This document shows, one piece after another, positions 34,236-42,977 of a stretch of DNA of 64,000 bases. Position 1 is the first letter of the stretch, and each line of letters starts with the position of its first letter. This DNA is from DIGJ01 sp041739345 (GTDB lineage Bacteria > Bacillota > Clostridia > Lachnospirales > Lachnospiraceae), in assembly GCA_041739345.1 (NCBI GenBank), contig JBGSNZ010000022.1:1-64000 (forward strand). The letters are read 5' to 3'. The position numbers and the translations under genes are program-made. The notes beneath the pieces are model-generated. The model worked only from the letters and a program-made list of their open reading frames with translations. It was not told the origin of the DNA and did no database searches.

Positions 34236-36089
34236 ATGGCAAAAAAGAATTATGATGAGCTGGCAAAGCAAATCGTAGTCAGTATTGGTGGAGCAGAAAA
34301 TGTTAGAAATCTGGTTCACTGCGCAACTCGTCTTCGTTTTCAGATTGTTGATAAATCAAAGGTAGATAAAAAAAGATTGAGTCAGATAGAGAAGGTTATC
34401 ACAGTTGTGGAAGCAGGTGGACAACTTCAGGTTGTAATAGGCAATGCAGTAGGAGATGTATATGATGCAATCCTAGCGACAACTGGTGTTAAGTCTGGGG
34501 AAGCAGAAGGAGAACCAGGGAAGAAAGGCGATACAAGTTTGGTTGGTGCATTTATGGAGACCATTGCAGGAATCTTTACTCCGATTCTGGGAGCAATGTG
34601 TGGAGCTGGTTTGTTAAAGGGTATTTTGATTTTGTTTACGACCTTTGGATGGCTTACGGCTGATATGGGAACTTATCGAATATTGTATGCGGCCTCGGAT
34701 GGCATATTTACATTCCTTCCATTATTCTTAGCATTCACTTCGGCTAAGAAATTTAAGGCGGATCCATTCGTATCAGTGGCAATTGCTGCCGCCTTGTTAT
34801 ATCCGAATCTTACAGCAGCATTTTCTGCCAAAGAAGCACTTACTTTCTTAAAGATACCGGTAGTACTTGTAAGCTATACATCATCTGTAATTCCGATTAT
34901 CCTTTCTATTTATGTACTTTCCAAATTGGAAAAGGGATTAAAGAAGATTTTCCCGGATGTTGTAAAGAATATCTTTACACCACTGTGTTCTCTTGCAATC
35001 ATGGTTCCTGCAACCTATCTTGCAATCGGTCCGGTTGCAGATTATGCTGGAAAATTGCTCGCAGGTGGTTATACAGCGCTTGTTGGATTCAATCCTATAG
35101 TAGCAGGATTTATTCTTGGTCTTATCTGGCCGGCAGCAGTCATGTTTGGACTTCATTGGGGATTTGTACCAATTGTTATTAACAACATTACACAGTATGG
35201 AAGAGATACTTTATTTACTATTACCGGACCAAATAACTTTGCACAAGCCGGAGCAACATTGGGTGTATTCTTAAAGACAAAGAACAAAAAAGTAAAAGAT
35301 GTAGCAGGACCAGCAGCAATCTCAGCAGTACTTGCCGGAATTACAGAGCCTGCAATCTATGGTGTTACTTTAAAATACAAGAAACCATTCTTTATCGCAG
35401 CATTCTTCTCTGGTATTGCAGGAGCAATTACAGCGGCAGTCGGAGCAGGAGCACCGGCGCTCCTTGGTACGAGCTTACTTACCATGACAGGGTATATCGG
35501 TGTTGGATTTACAGGATTTTGCATTGCGTGTGCAATTGCTTACTTTGGTTCTGCAATCTGTACCTACCTGTTTGGATATAGCGATAAGATGCTTCTTGAT
35601 GAAACAAATGCTGAACCTGCAGTTTTAGCAGATAAAAAAGATGAAGCAATCGAAGCACCTGTCAATGGAACAGTGATTTCATTGTCTGAAGTAAAGGATG
35701 AGGTATTTTCAAGTAAAAGCTTAGGAAAAGGAATTGCAATCATACCAAGCGATGGAATAATATGTGCTCCATGTGATGGTATTATCGTTACGGCATATCC
35801 TCATGCAATTGGTCTGGTGTCAGAAAGCGGAGCTGAAATTTTAATTCATATTGGATTGGATACCGTAGAGCTTAATGGTAAATATTTCAAACTGAACGTC
35901 AAAGATGGTGACACAGTAAAAGCTGGTAGTGTTATGATAGAAGCAGATATGGATAGCATTAAGAGCGAAGGATACGATGTAACTACAGTTATCGTGGTTA
36001 CCAATACCGATGATTATAAAGATGTATTACCTGTAGAATCAAGGAATGCAAAAACAGGAAATGTAATCTTTAACTGCATTTCCAAGTAA
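34236..36089 (+). CDS. PTS beta-glucoside-type transporter, EIIBCA
   Basis: This 617-residue protein is a full EII in the order B-C-A. The EIIB domain (1-90) has the phospho-cysteine C29 in NLVHCATRLRF. The EIIC domain (about 105-450) has about ten membrane segments. The EIIA domain (about 470-617) has H523 (PHAIGL) and active-site H538 (IHIGLDTVEL). It takes up and phosphorylates a beta-glucoside-like sugar. AAGGAGG precedes ATG 34236. A glycoside hydrolase gene follows at 22 bp. Confidence 0.93.
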   Translation: MAKKNYDELAKQIVVSIGGAENVRNLVHCATRLRFQIVDKSKVDKKRLSQIEKVITVVEAGGQLQVVIGNAVGDVYDAILATTGVKSGEAEGEPGKKGDTSLVGAFMETIAGIFTPILGAMCGAGLLKGILILFTTFGWLTADMGTYRILYAASDGIFTFLPLFLAFTSAKKFKADPFVSVAIAAALLYPNLTAAFSAKEALTFLKIPVVLVSYTSSVIPIILSIYVLSKLEKGLKKIFPDVVKNIFTPLCSLAIMVPATYLAIGPVADYAGKLLAGGYTALVGFNPIVAGFILGLIWPAAVMFGLHWGFVPIVINNITQYGRDTLFTITGPNNFAQAGATLGVFLKTKNKKVKDVAGPAAISAVLAGITEPAIYGVTLKYKKPFFIAAFFSGIAGAITAAVGAGAPALLGTSLLTMTGYIGVGFTGFCIACAIAYFGSAICTYLFGYSDKMLLDETNAEPAVLADKKDEAIEAPVNGTVISLSEVKDEVFSSKSLGKGIAIIPSDGIICAPCDGIIVTAYPHAIGLVSESGAEILIHIGLDTVELNGKYFKLNVKDGDTVKAGSVMIEADMDSIKSEGYDVTTVIVVTNTDDYKDVLPVESRNAKTGNVIFNCISK

Positions 36090-36111
36090 CAAAAGTGTGC
36101 GGAGGTTTCTT

Positions 36112-37386
36112 ATGAGCAAGTTAAAAATACATGAAAATAACAGAAATTTTATATTAGATGGGCAGAACTTCTTTTATCTTGCTGATACCGTGTGGAGCGC
36201 TTTTACCAATGCAACGATGGAGGAATGGAAATTTTATCTGGAGAAGAGATGGACGCAGGGCTATACGGTACTCCAGATAAATACCCTTCCACAATGGGAT
36301 AGATGTATGTCTGATATAGGCATATACCCTTTTTATACGCAAGACGGTCAGAAATTTGATTTTTCAAGATGGAATGAAGATTATTATAGCAGAGCGCGTC
36401 AGATGTGTCAGATGGCAGTGGAAAAAGGTTTTCAGTTAGCACTGGTTGTATTGTGGCTGAATTATGTTCCAGGCACCTGGGGTAGTAAAATGGTTGACAT
36501 GAATATTATGCCAAAGGATTTTATCCGGGAATATACCAAAAAAGTGGTAGCAGAATTTGATGAATTTGATCCAATCTATATGGTTAGCGGAGATACCGAC
36601 TTTGATACGAAGGAAGCGGTAGAGTATTATGAGATAGCACTTGATACGGTATGCAAAGAATCACCGGATTCCATCAAAGCATTTCATATTAAAAGGGGAT
36701 ATGATTATATTCCGGAACAGTTCCTTGATAGAATACAGTTCTATATGTATCAGTCAGGACACAATATTGACGGCCAAGAGATGGCATATGTTCTTGCCGA
36801 GAAATTCTGGAACCAATATCCAAAGAAACCGATAGTGAATGCAGAACCTTGCTATGAGCAGATGGGATACAGTCGTCAGAAATATGGAAGATTTCAACAA
36901 TATGATATTCGTAAAGCAGCCTGGAGCTCTATCATATCCGGAGCTTTTGCCGGTGTTACCTATGGAGCTCATGGCGTATGGAACTGGAAGAAGATAGGGG
37001 TTAAGCCAAATCCTGTATTAGGAGAAGGATTCGATGAGTCTTTTCCAATGCAGGAGGCGCTAAATTTTTCTGGAGCCTGGGATTATGGATTTATCAAGGA
37101 CTTTTTGATGACAAATGACATTGTAGAGCTGAAACCAGTTCAGGATTTATTAGAAGATAAATCACCGGAAATCCGTATAGCCGCGACAATCGATGAAAGA
37201 TATCTGATTTATATCCCATATGCTACCAAACTGGAGATTAAGAAAGAATTAATAGGATATCAGGCGAAAGCCATTGACCTTGAGACAAGAAGAATTGCAA
37301 GAGTCAAATTAGAATGTGAAGATGGAAAGACCTTCATAAACAAACATAGTTTCCAGAAAGACACGGTGATTATATTAGAAAGATAG
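36112..37386 (+). CDS. DUF4038-domain glycoside hydrolase
   Basis: This 424-residue protein has FYLADTVWSAF and the (beta/alpha)8-barrel pattern of DUF4038 proteins, which include apiosidase-type glycosidases (GH140). It has no signal peptide, so it acts in the cytoplasm on the phosphorylated sugar brought in by the PTS. ATG 36112 follows GGAGG; the GTG at 36097 overlaps that ribosome site. The true substrate is unknown. Confidence 0.8.
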   Translation: MSKLKIHENNRNFILDGQNFFYLADTVWSAFTNATMEEWKFYLEKRWTQGYTVLQINTLPQWDRCMSDIGIYPFYTQDGQKFDFSRWNEDYYSRARQMCQMAVEKGFQLALVVLWLNYVPGTWGSKMVDMNIMPKDFIREYTKKVVAEFDEFDPIYMVSGDTDFDTKEAVEYYEIALDTVCKESPDSIKAFHIKRGYDYIPEQFLDRIQFYMYQSGHNIDGQEMAYVLAEKFWNQYPKKPIVNAEPCYEQMGYSRQKYGRFQQYDIRKAAWSSIISGAFAGVTYGAHGVWNWKKIGVKPNPVLGEGFDESFPMQEALNFSGAWDYGFIKDFLMTNDIVELKPVQDLLEDKSPEIRIAATIDERYLIYIPYATKLEIKKELIGYQAKAIDLETRRIARVKLECEDGKTFINKHSFQKDTVIILER

Positions 37387-37399
37387 GAGGATTATTTCC

Positions 37400-37430
37400 A
37401 AAGACGTGATGAAAATTACGTCTTTTTTTT
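37400..37430 (+). terminator. Terminator of the LacI/PTS/hydrolase locus
   Basis: AAAGACGT (37400-37407) pairs with ACGTCTTT (37418-37425), followed by T to 37430. Confidence 0.78.
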
Positions 37431-37663
37431 CACTTTACGTCAATTTACATCACTTTACGGAATAAACAATTGAGCTTTGTACATAATTATGTTAGTATTA
37501 CATACAAAATAGGAAGTGCTATTATGCCACAGATTAGAAGGATTAAGGAAAAAGCATCTTAGATAAATACGAAGTAAGGTTGTTAGCTTTCGGATGATTA
37601 TCTTGAGACGAAGGCGGTGTATCGAAAGAAAGAGTTGAAAGATGTCATTATAAAGGAGATACG
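37431..37663 (+). other. Intergenic stretch with broken coding traces
   Basis: A direct repeat CACTTTACG occurs twice at the left end. A 12-codon frame (MPQIRRIKEKAS, from 37524) and later a stretch reading DDYLETKAVYRKKELKD in another frame look coding-like but are not continuous. They might be the decayed start of a recombinase-type gene. The evidence is weak. Confidence 0.2.
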
Positions 37664-38197
37664 ATGCAAAGAAAAATATTTAAAATATTAGAATACATGA
37701 TAATATGTTTTGGGATTATATATTTAATCAATGGAAGCTTTGCAATCTATTCGATTCATGAATCAGATTTGCAAAATAATGTATTAAGTATTGCTAGGAA
37801 ATTTAATATGAATGTTAATATGGATAAAATAGCACGAACAGACAACGAATTAGCGACAATTTTTTTGATACAAGATTCAGATAAATTTATTGTAGTTGAA
37901 TATTCAAAAATGCCTTTTTTGCACTTATATAGACTGGAAAATTCTAAAGGTTTAGAGGTGATAACGAAAAGTGAATTAATAAATCATTCATTTGGAATAA
38001 ATACTTCATCAAAATTTGTGGTATTTTTAGCAAAAGAAGCAGAAAGTAACATGGTGTTTTTCACTTCAGATGAAGATGATAATTGGAAAGAAAGAGTTTG
38101 TTTCGTCTTTTCTTTTATGATACTATTGATAATCAAAACATGGTATCTAAAAAAGAAAAAAGGGGGATATGAGATAATTGATGAAAAAAACATTTAG
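37664..38197 (+). CDS. Hypothetical membrane protein
   Basis: This 177-residue protein has a membrane segment at each end (about 12-30 and 143-160) and an extracellular or lumenal part between them. I do not recognise it. The gene ends in an overlap of about 17 bp with the next one, so they are a pair. AAAGGAG lies before ATG 37664. Confidence 0.6.
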   Translation: MQRKIFKILEYMIICFGIIYLINGSFAIYSIHESDLQNNVLSIARKFNMNVNMDKIARTDNELATIFLIQDSDKFIVVEYSKMPFLHLYRLENSKGLEVITKSELINHSFGINTSSKFVVFLAKEAESNMVFFTSDEDDNWKERVCFVFSFMILLIIKTWYLKKKKGGYEIIDEKNI

Positions 38198-38651
38198 AAA
38201 CAAGATAATTATTTGCAGCATTTTTTTCTTAATTACATTTTTTATTATTTATAAGTTTGGATTTTATGACAAAAAAGAGTTAGAAGAAATGAATTTTGTT
38301 AGAATTACATACTATCACAACGATGGTGATTATTATAATAGAGCTACTATGGACCAAAAGTTTATTTATAGTCAAAAAACAATGGCAAGAATAAAAGGTA
38401 TATTAAAGCAACAAACATTTATACGAACATGGAGGAAACCTGCACGAATAAAAGAAGAAAAAATGGTTCTTGGATTTGTGATAGAGGATGAATATTTTGA
38501 ATGTAATGTTTTTAAGGCCCCAAGCAATGACAAGAGCATTTTGGTGATGAATGATAGGACTTATGAATGCAATGATATATGGAATGATTTGTATAATATT
38601 CTGACGGAAAATACAGAGGACGATATTCTAGAATATAATGTTAAGTGGTAA
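38181..38651 (+). CDS. Hypothetical membrane-anchored protein
   Basis: This 156-residue protein has one N-terminal membrane segment (about 9-27) and a hydrophilic remainder with FVRITYYHNDGDYYN and TYECNDIWNDLYNIL. The pattern recalls small exported proteins of unknown function. It overlaps the gene before it. ATG 38181 adjoins a TTG start at 38178. Confidence 0.58.
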   Translation: MKKTFRNKIIICSIFFLITFFIIYKFGFYDKKELEEMNFVRITYYHNDGDYYNRATMDQKFIYSQKTMARIKGILKQQTFIRTWRKPARIKEEKMVLGFVIEDEYFECNVFKAPSNDKSILVMNDRTYECNDIWNDLYNILTENTEDDILEYNVKW

Positions 38652-38756
38652 TAATACTGCCACTGAATTTGTACATTTTCCAAAGCATACACAAAACTAG
38701 ATAGAGATGCTACACAACATTTTCCATCTAAATGCATAGGATATCATAAAAAGTTT

Positions 38757-39263
38757 GTGAAAGGATACAAAACAGTGTATCAGAATAATAGATCAAATTT
38801 TTATCCATGTAATGATAACACACGTATGAATCGCTCGGACTATTGTAAATGTACGAATCGCTCAAATGATTATGGACCAAATCCTTTTGTCACAAATATC
38901 GAAAAGGCAACATTAGAGAATCAATATTTCCGGACAGCATTGTGGACGGGGAATCATCTCCAGCTTACTTTGATGTGCATCAAACCGGGAGAAGAAATAG
39001 GCTTAGAGATGCATCCTGACATTGATCAGTTCCTGCGAATTGAACAAGGTCAGGGTGTTGTAATGATGGGAGATTGCAAAAACAACTTGAATTTTAAGGA
39101 AAAAGTGTGCGACAATTTTGCAATTATTGTACCGGCCGGCAAATGGCATAACATCATCAATACGGGCTGTGAAGCATTAAAATTATACTCAATCTACGCC
39201 CCACCACAACATCCTTTTGGTACAGTTCATGTAACAAAAGAAGATGCAGATGAACATCACTGA
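38757..39263 (+). CDS. Cupin-domain protein
   Basis: This protein of up to 168 residues is a small cupin: GEEIGLEMHPDIDQFLRIEQG holds the first motif (its H and E/D residues), and PAGKWHNIINTG the second. It ends in PPQHPFGTVHVTKEDADEHH, typical of a common clostridial cupin. The start is uncertain: GTG 38757 or GTG 38774; neither has a strong ribosome site. Role unknown. Confidence 0.75.
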   Translation: MKGYKTVYQNNRSNFYPCNDNTRMNRSDYCKCTNRSNDYGPNPFVTNIEKATLENQYFRTALWTGNHLQLTLMCIKPGEEIGLEMHPDIDQFLRIEQGQGVVMMGDCKNNLNFKEKVCDNFAIIVPAGKWHNIINTGCEALKLYSIYAPPQHPFGTVHVTKEDADEHH

Positions 39264-39303
39264 TAGACATGTAATTTAACTTTGATAAATAATTAACAAG
39301 CTG

Positions 39304-39332
39304 TTGACGTACCTTTAGATCTCTTCTATAAT
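39304..39332 (+). promoter_or_regulatory. Promoter of the soluble chemoreceptor gene
   Basis: TTGACG (39304-39309) and TATAAT (39327-39332) are 17 bp apart, 22 bp before the start codon. Confidence 0.72.
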
Positions 39333-39354
39333 AACATTGAAAGGATGGGAAATT

Positions 39355-40188
39355 ATGGGGGATCAAAACAGAAAAAATGAAACATTAGATGCACTAAGTT
39401 TGATAATGCCTTATTTGCCAATTTTATTTAATGAGGATGTTGCTCTTGGGATTACTGACACGAAAAAGTATCTCAAGGTACAGATGGGAACAAGGTTAAA
39501 TTTTGGAGTGAATGTAGGGGATCCGATCCCGCAAGGAGGAGCTGCAGTTCTTGCAATCAAGACCGGAGACACAATGATAAAGGATGTATCAAAAGAAGTT
39601 TTTGGTATTCCATTTAAGTCATATGCCATCCCGCTGAAAGAAGGAAATGAAATTATTGGAGTATTTGTAGTTGGAAAGAGCCTCGAAATAAGGAATTCTG
39701 TCATTACAACCGCAACAAACCTGTCCGGCGCTTTAAAACAGATATCATCTGCAATCGGCGAATTTGCAGAAAATCTGCAAGAAGTAGGCAATATGAACCA
39801 GACCTTATTAGAAAATGCAAAAGAAGGTCAAAAAAGTACGAAGGATACCAATGAGATTCTTAAATTTATCCAGGGAATAGCCTCACGGACGAATTTATTA
39901 GGCTTAAATGCTTCGATTGAGGCAGCCAGGGTTGGTGAAAGTGGAAAAGGATTTGCAGTTGTAGCAGGTGAAATTCGTAATTTGTCCCTGTCAACCAGTG
40001 ATTCCGTTAAAAAGATAGATACCGTTTTAAAAACACTAGAGTTATCAATTGACAGTATCACAGGAAAGATAGCCCAGTCGAATGAAGTTCAGCAGGCACA
40101 GTCTGCTAATATCGAAGAAATCGTAGCTTCAATTGAAGAACTAAATGCTACGGCCGACTCACTAGAAGAGCTGTCACATGTGTTATAA
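39355..40188 (+). CDS. Soluble methyl-accepting chemotaxis protein
   Basis: This 277-residue protein lacks membrane segments. Residues 1-115 form a small sensory domain; 140-277 a short MCP signalling domain with NLLGLNASIEAARVGESGKGFAVVAGEIR, the conserved hairpin tip. It probably senses a cytoplasmic signal and acts on CheA. ATG 39355 is preceded by GGATGGG. No che or flagellar genes lie nearby. Confidence 0.87.
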   Translation: MGDQNRKNETLDALSLIMPYLPILFNEDVALGITDTKKYLKVQMGTRLNFGVNVGDPIPQGGAAVLAIKTGDTMIKDVSKEVFGIPFKSYAIPLKEGNEIIGVFVVGKSLEIRNSVITTATNLSGALKQISSAIGEFAENLQEVGNMNQTLLENAKEGQKSTKDTNEILKFIQGIASRTNLLGLNASIEAARVGESGKGFAVVAGEIRNLSLSTSDSVKKIDTVLKTLELSIDSITGKIAQSNEVQQAQSANIEEIVASIEELNATADSLEELSHVL

Positions 40189-40213
40189 GTAATCATTTAT
40201 AGAAAAATATAGT

Positions 40214-40252
40214 GAGAGATTGCGAATTTATATGTTGCAATCTCTCTTTTTT
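40214..40252 (+). terminator. Terminator after the chemoreceptor gene
   Basis: GAGAGATTGC (40214-40223) pairs perfectly with GCAATCTCTC (40237-40246), followed by TTTTTT. Confidence 0.85.
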
Positions 40253-40311
40253 AATATAGTAATCACTATTTCGTCTCATTTCGCAAAATCAAAACCTGTA
40301 AGCTTAAAATC

Positions 40312-40364
40312 ATGGTAGTTTTAGGGATTTATTTGATATATAATACAATTACTAAAGTTACCAT
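40312..40364 (+). promoter_or_regulatory. Promoter flanked by inverted repeats before the MalT-like gene
   Basis: A -10 TATAAT lies at 40339-40344. ATGGTAGTTTTAG (40312-40324) and CTAAAGTTACCAT (40352-40364) are inverted repeats with 11 of 13 matches that flank it. They may be binding sites for the regulator itself. Confidence 0.5.
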
Positions 40365-40386
40365 AAAACGGAGATGATAGAGCTTG

Positions 40387-42876
40387 ATGAATAATAAAAT
40401 TCTAAGACGTGCAAGAGTGGAAAAAGAACTAAGTATGATATTTGAATATCCATTAACCATATTATCTGCTACGATGGGTTATGGGAAAACGACTTCGGTA
40501 CGTACTTTTTTAGAAAATAAAGAATGTGACACGATATGGATTACGCTATTAGGCAGTGATGGGGATGAATTATTGTTCTGGCATAAGCTGTCGGAGGCAG
40601 TAGGACGAATTTATCCGCAAATAGAGAAACAGCTTGAGTCGATTGGATTTCCAATGGATGCAAGGCAAATATCCCAGGTTGTAGATATGATTTGGAAGTT
40701 TAACACGAAGCATCCTACGGTTATAGTCATAGATGATTATCATCTTATGGATGGGAGTAAGCAATTAGGTGCTCTCATGGAAGCGATAAGCCAAGAAGAC
40801 ATTGCCAATATACATATGGTATTAGTATCAAGAACCAGACCGATGTTCAATCATATTAATTTATTTGCAAAAGGCTTATGTTATTATCTGGATACAAAGT
40901 TCTTAGCCTTTACGAAACAAGAAATTAGGGATTATTTGATTCTAATGAGTTATACTGCTTCCGATAAAGATATTAATATGCTTTTTGGCTATACGAATGG
41001 TTGGATTTCTGCAATATATCTGCTTCAGTTAGGATTAAAGCAGGGAGTTCCGATAACAGAAGTTTCCTATATAACACAACTTGTGGACAAAAATCTCTTT
41101 TCGTCCTTTGATGATTCAACAAAACAGACACTGCTAAGATTATCCATTCTGGATTGCTTTACATTGACGCAGGCTTCAAAAATACTGGACGGCCCTAACA
41201 TTTGCGAAATGATTGAACAGCTTATGGAGCAAAATGCATTTATCGAATATGATCGTCGAACAGGGGTATATAAATTACATAATGTTTTATTGGATTTTTT
41301 AAGAGAAAAGTATGTAGATGATTTCGACAAACAGCATATTTGTCACTGCGCAGGAAAATGGTATTTAGAACAAGAAGACTTTGTTCTGGCAATCGATTAT
41401 TATCATAGGGCCGGAAAATTAGAAGAATTGCTAGGGCATATGAACTGGGAAAAATATATGCACAGCGGATATCTTGGCGTTAAAATGATTTATACAATCT
41501 TTCGTGAAATGCCAACGCAGTGGTATATAAAATATCCCCTACCGCTTCTCCACTTTGCCCTTTGCTTTGCAATTAGTAATGAAAAAATCCTGGTGAATGG
41601 ATCGAATCGAATCATCGATGTTTTAGAAAAACATTATAATAATACGTTTGATGAACCGGAACAAATACGTCACCGGATTCTGGGAGAAATTGAAATCGTT
41701 AAGATATTTTTAGTATTTAATGATGCCCAAAGAATGGTAGAACTATCCTGTAATGCTTATGAGTTACTAAATGGAGAGGTGTCCTGTACAGTATTTCGGG
41801 ATGATGCATTTACGTTTGGGGTACCACATTTTCTTTATACCTATTATCGTGAAGCCGGAAAACTGAGGGAAACACTAAATTGCCTAATATCCGGATTTCC
41901 TCCAAGAGTATTCGATGGCAGTGGGATGGGGTGTGACCTTGTAGCACAGTCAGAATATGCATTGGAAACAGGGGATTTTGATCAGGTAGATTTATTGGTT
42001 GATAAAGCTATTTATAAGGCTAAAACAACAGAGCAGGTATGCATATTGATATGCGCAAATTTTACCAAAATGAGATATTATCTTGTAAAAGGAGAAATTC
42101 ATAAAGCAAAAGAGCTTCTTGCGATAACAAGAAATTACCTGATTGACCCCAATCAAAAGGTCAATTCACTGACTCACGTTCTATATAATACTACATTGGA
42201 TATGTGCGAGGGCTATCTATATGGATGTCTCAATCAGGTGGCGTTGATACCAAAGTGGCTTGCAACCGGAAATATAGCGTCAAGAATACTGATGATGCGT
42301 GGATTGGCATTCCCTTATATCATTTATGGAAAAGCACTAATGATTCAAAAGAATTGGACACAGCTCGAAATAGTATGCGATACATTTAAAGAAGAATTTC
42401 TTGTTTTTCATAATCAGCTTGGTTTGATTCATAATTCCATTTATGAGGCGACTGCAAAATATCATCTGTATGGAATGAAAGCAGGAGTTGACGTTCTATT
42501 GCCAATATTAAACGAAGCGATGTTGGACGGAATCGTATTACCTTTTGCGGAACATGCTGAATTTGTATTGCCGATGCTCTATGAACTAAAAAAACAGAAC
42601 ACGATGGATGTATCTTATTTAGATAAGATGATATTGCTTTGCGAAAGATATAGTAAAAATATGAAACAGTTACAATCCGAGGATGTTTCCCTGACAGAAA
42701 GGGAAATACAAGTGCTTTTGTATCTTTCGCGGGGTCTTACCCAGCGTGAGATTGCAGAACAACTTTATTTTTCAGTCTCAACTGCAAAAAAGCACCTCGA
42801 AAATATTTATCGGAAGCTCAATGTAAGCAATAAAATCAGCGCGCTGCAAAAAGCGCAGGAACACAATCTAATATAA
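40387..42876 (+). CDS. MalT-like LuxR-family regulator
   Basis: This 829-residue protein has an N-terminal NTPase domain (P-loop SATMGYGKTTS near residue 30; VIVIDDYHLMDG), a long helical middle with TPR-like repeats, and a C-terminal LuxR helix-turn-helix (about 768-825: TEREIQVLLYLSRGLTQREIAEQ). MalT-type (LAL) regulators bind ATP and an inducer. GGAGAT precedes ATG 40387 (TTG 40384 is also possible). It lies upstream of two large exoprotein genes, which it may control. Confidence 0.88.
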   Translation: MNNKILRRARVEKELSMIFEYPLTILSATMGYGKTTSVRTFLENKECDTIWITLLGSDGDELLFWHKLSEAVGRIYPQIEKQLESIGFPMDARQISQVVDMIWKFNTKHPTVIVIDDYHLMDGSKQLGALMEAISQEDIANIHMVLVSRTRPMFNHINLFAKGLCYYLDTKFLAFTKQEIRDYLILMSYTASDKDINMLFGYTNGWISAIYLLQLGLKQGVPITEVSYITQLVDKNLFSSFDDSTKQTLLRLSILDCFTLTQASKILDGPNICEMIEQLMEQNAFIEYDRRTGVYKLHNVLLDFLREKYVDDFDKQHICHCAGKWYLEQEDFVLAIDYYHRAGKLEELLGHMNWEKYMHSGYLGVKMIYTIFREMPTQWYIKYPLPLLHFALCFAISNEKILVNGSNRIIDVLEKHYNNTFDEPEQIRHRILGEIEIVKIFLVFNDAQRMVELSCNAYELLNGEVSCTVFRDDAFTFGVPHFLYTYYREAGKLRETLNCLISGFPPRVFDGSGMGCDLVAQSEYALETGDFDQVDLLVDKAIYKAKTTEQVCILICANFTKMRYYLVKGEIHKAKELLAITRNYLIDPNQKVNSLTHVLYNTTLDMCEGYLYGCLNQVALIPKWLATGNIASRILMMRGLAFPYIIYGKALMIQKNWTQLEIVCDTFKEEFLVFHNQLGLIHNSIYEATAKYHLYGMKAGVDVLLPILNEAMLDGIVLPFAEHAEFVLPMLYELKKQNTMDVSYLDKMILLCERYSKNMKQLQSEDVSLTEREIQVLLYLSRGLTQREIAEQLYFSVSTAKKHLENIYRKLNVSNKISALQKAQEHNLI

Positions 42877-42942
42877 AATTAGCCATTTGGCTAATATCAT
42901 TTGAAATAAAAATTCCCTATACTTATGTGTAGGGAATTTTTT
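42874..42942 (+). repeat. 69-bp direct repeat, copy 1 (contains a terminator)
   Basis: An exact 69-bp repeat of 46697-46765. It starts in the stop codon of the LuxR gene, holds a TTAGCCA/TGGCTAA dyad, then a terminator AAAAATTCCC/GGGAATTTTT. Together with copy 2 it flanks the first exoprotein gene. Confidence 0.93.
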
Positions 42943-42977
42943 TTATAGAGCAATTATTGGAAGAAAGGATTATTATA

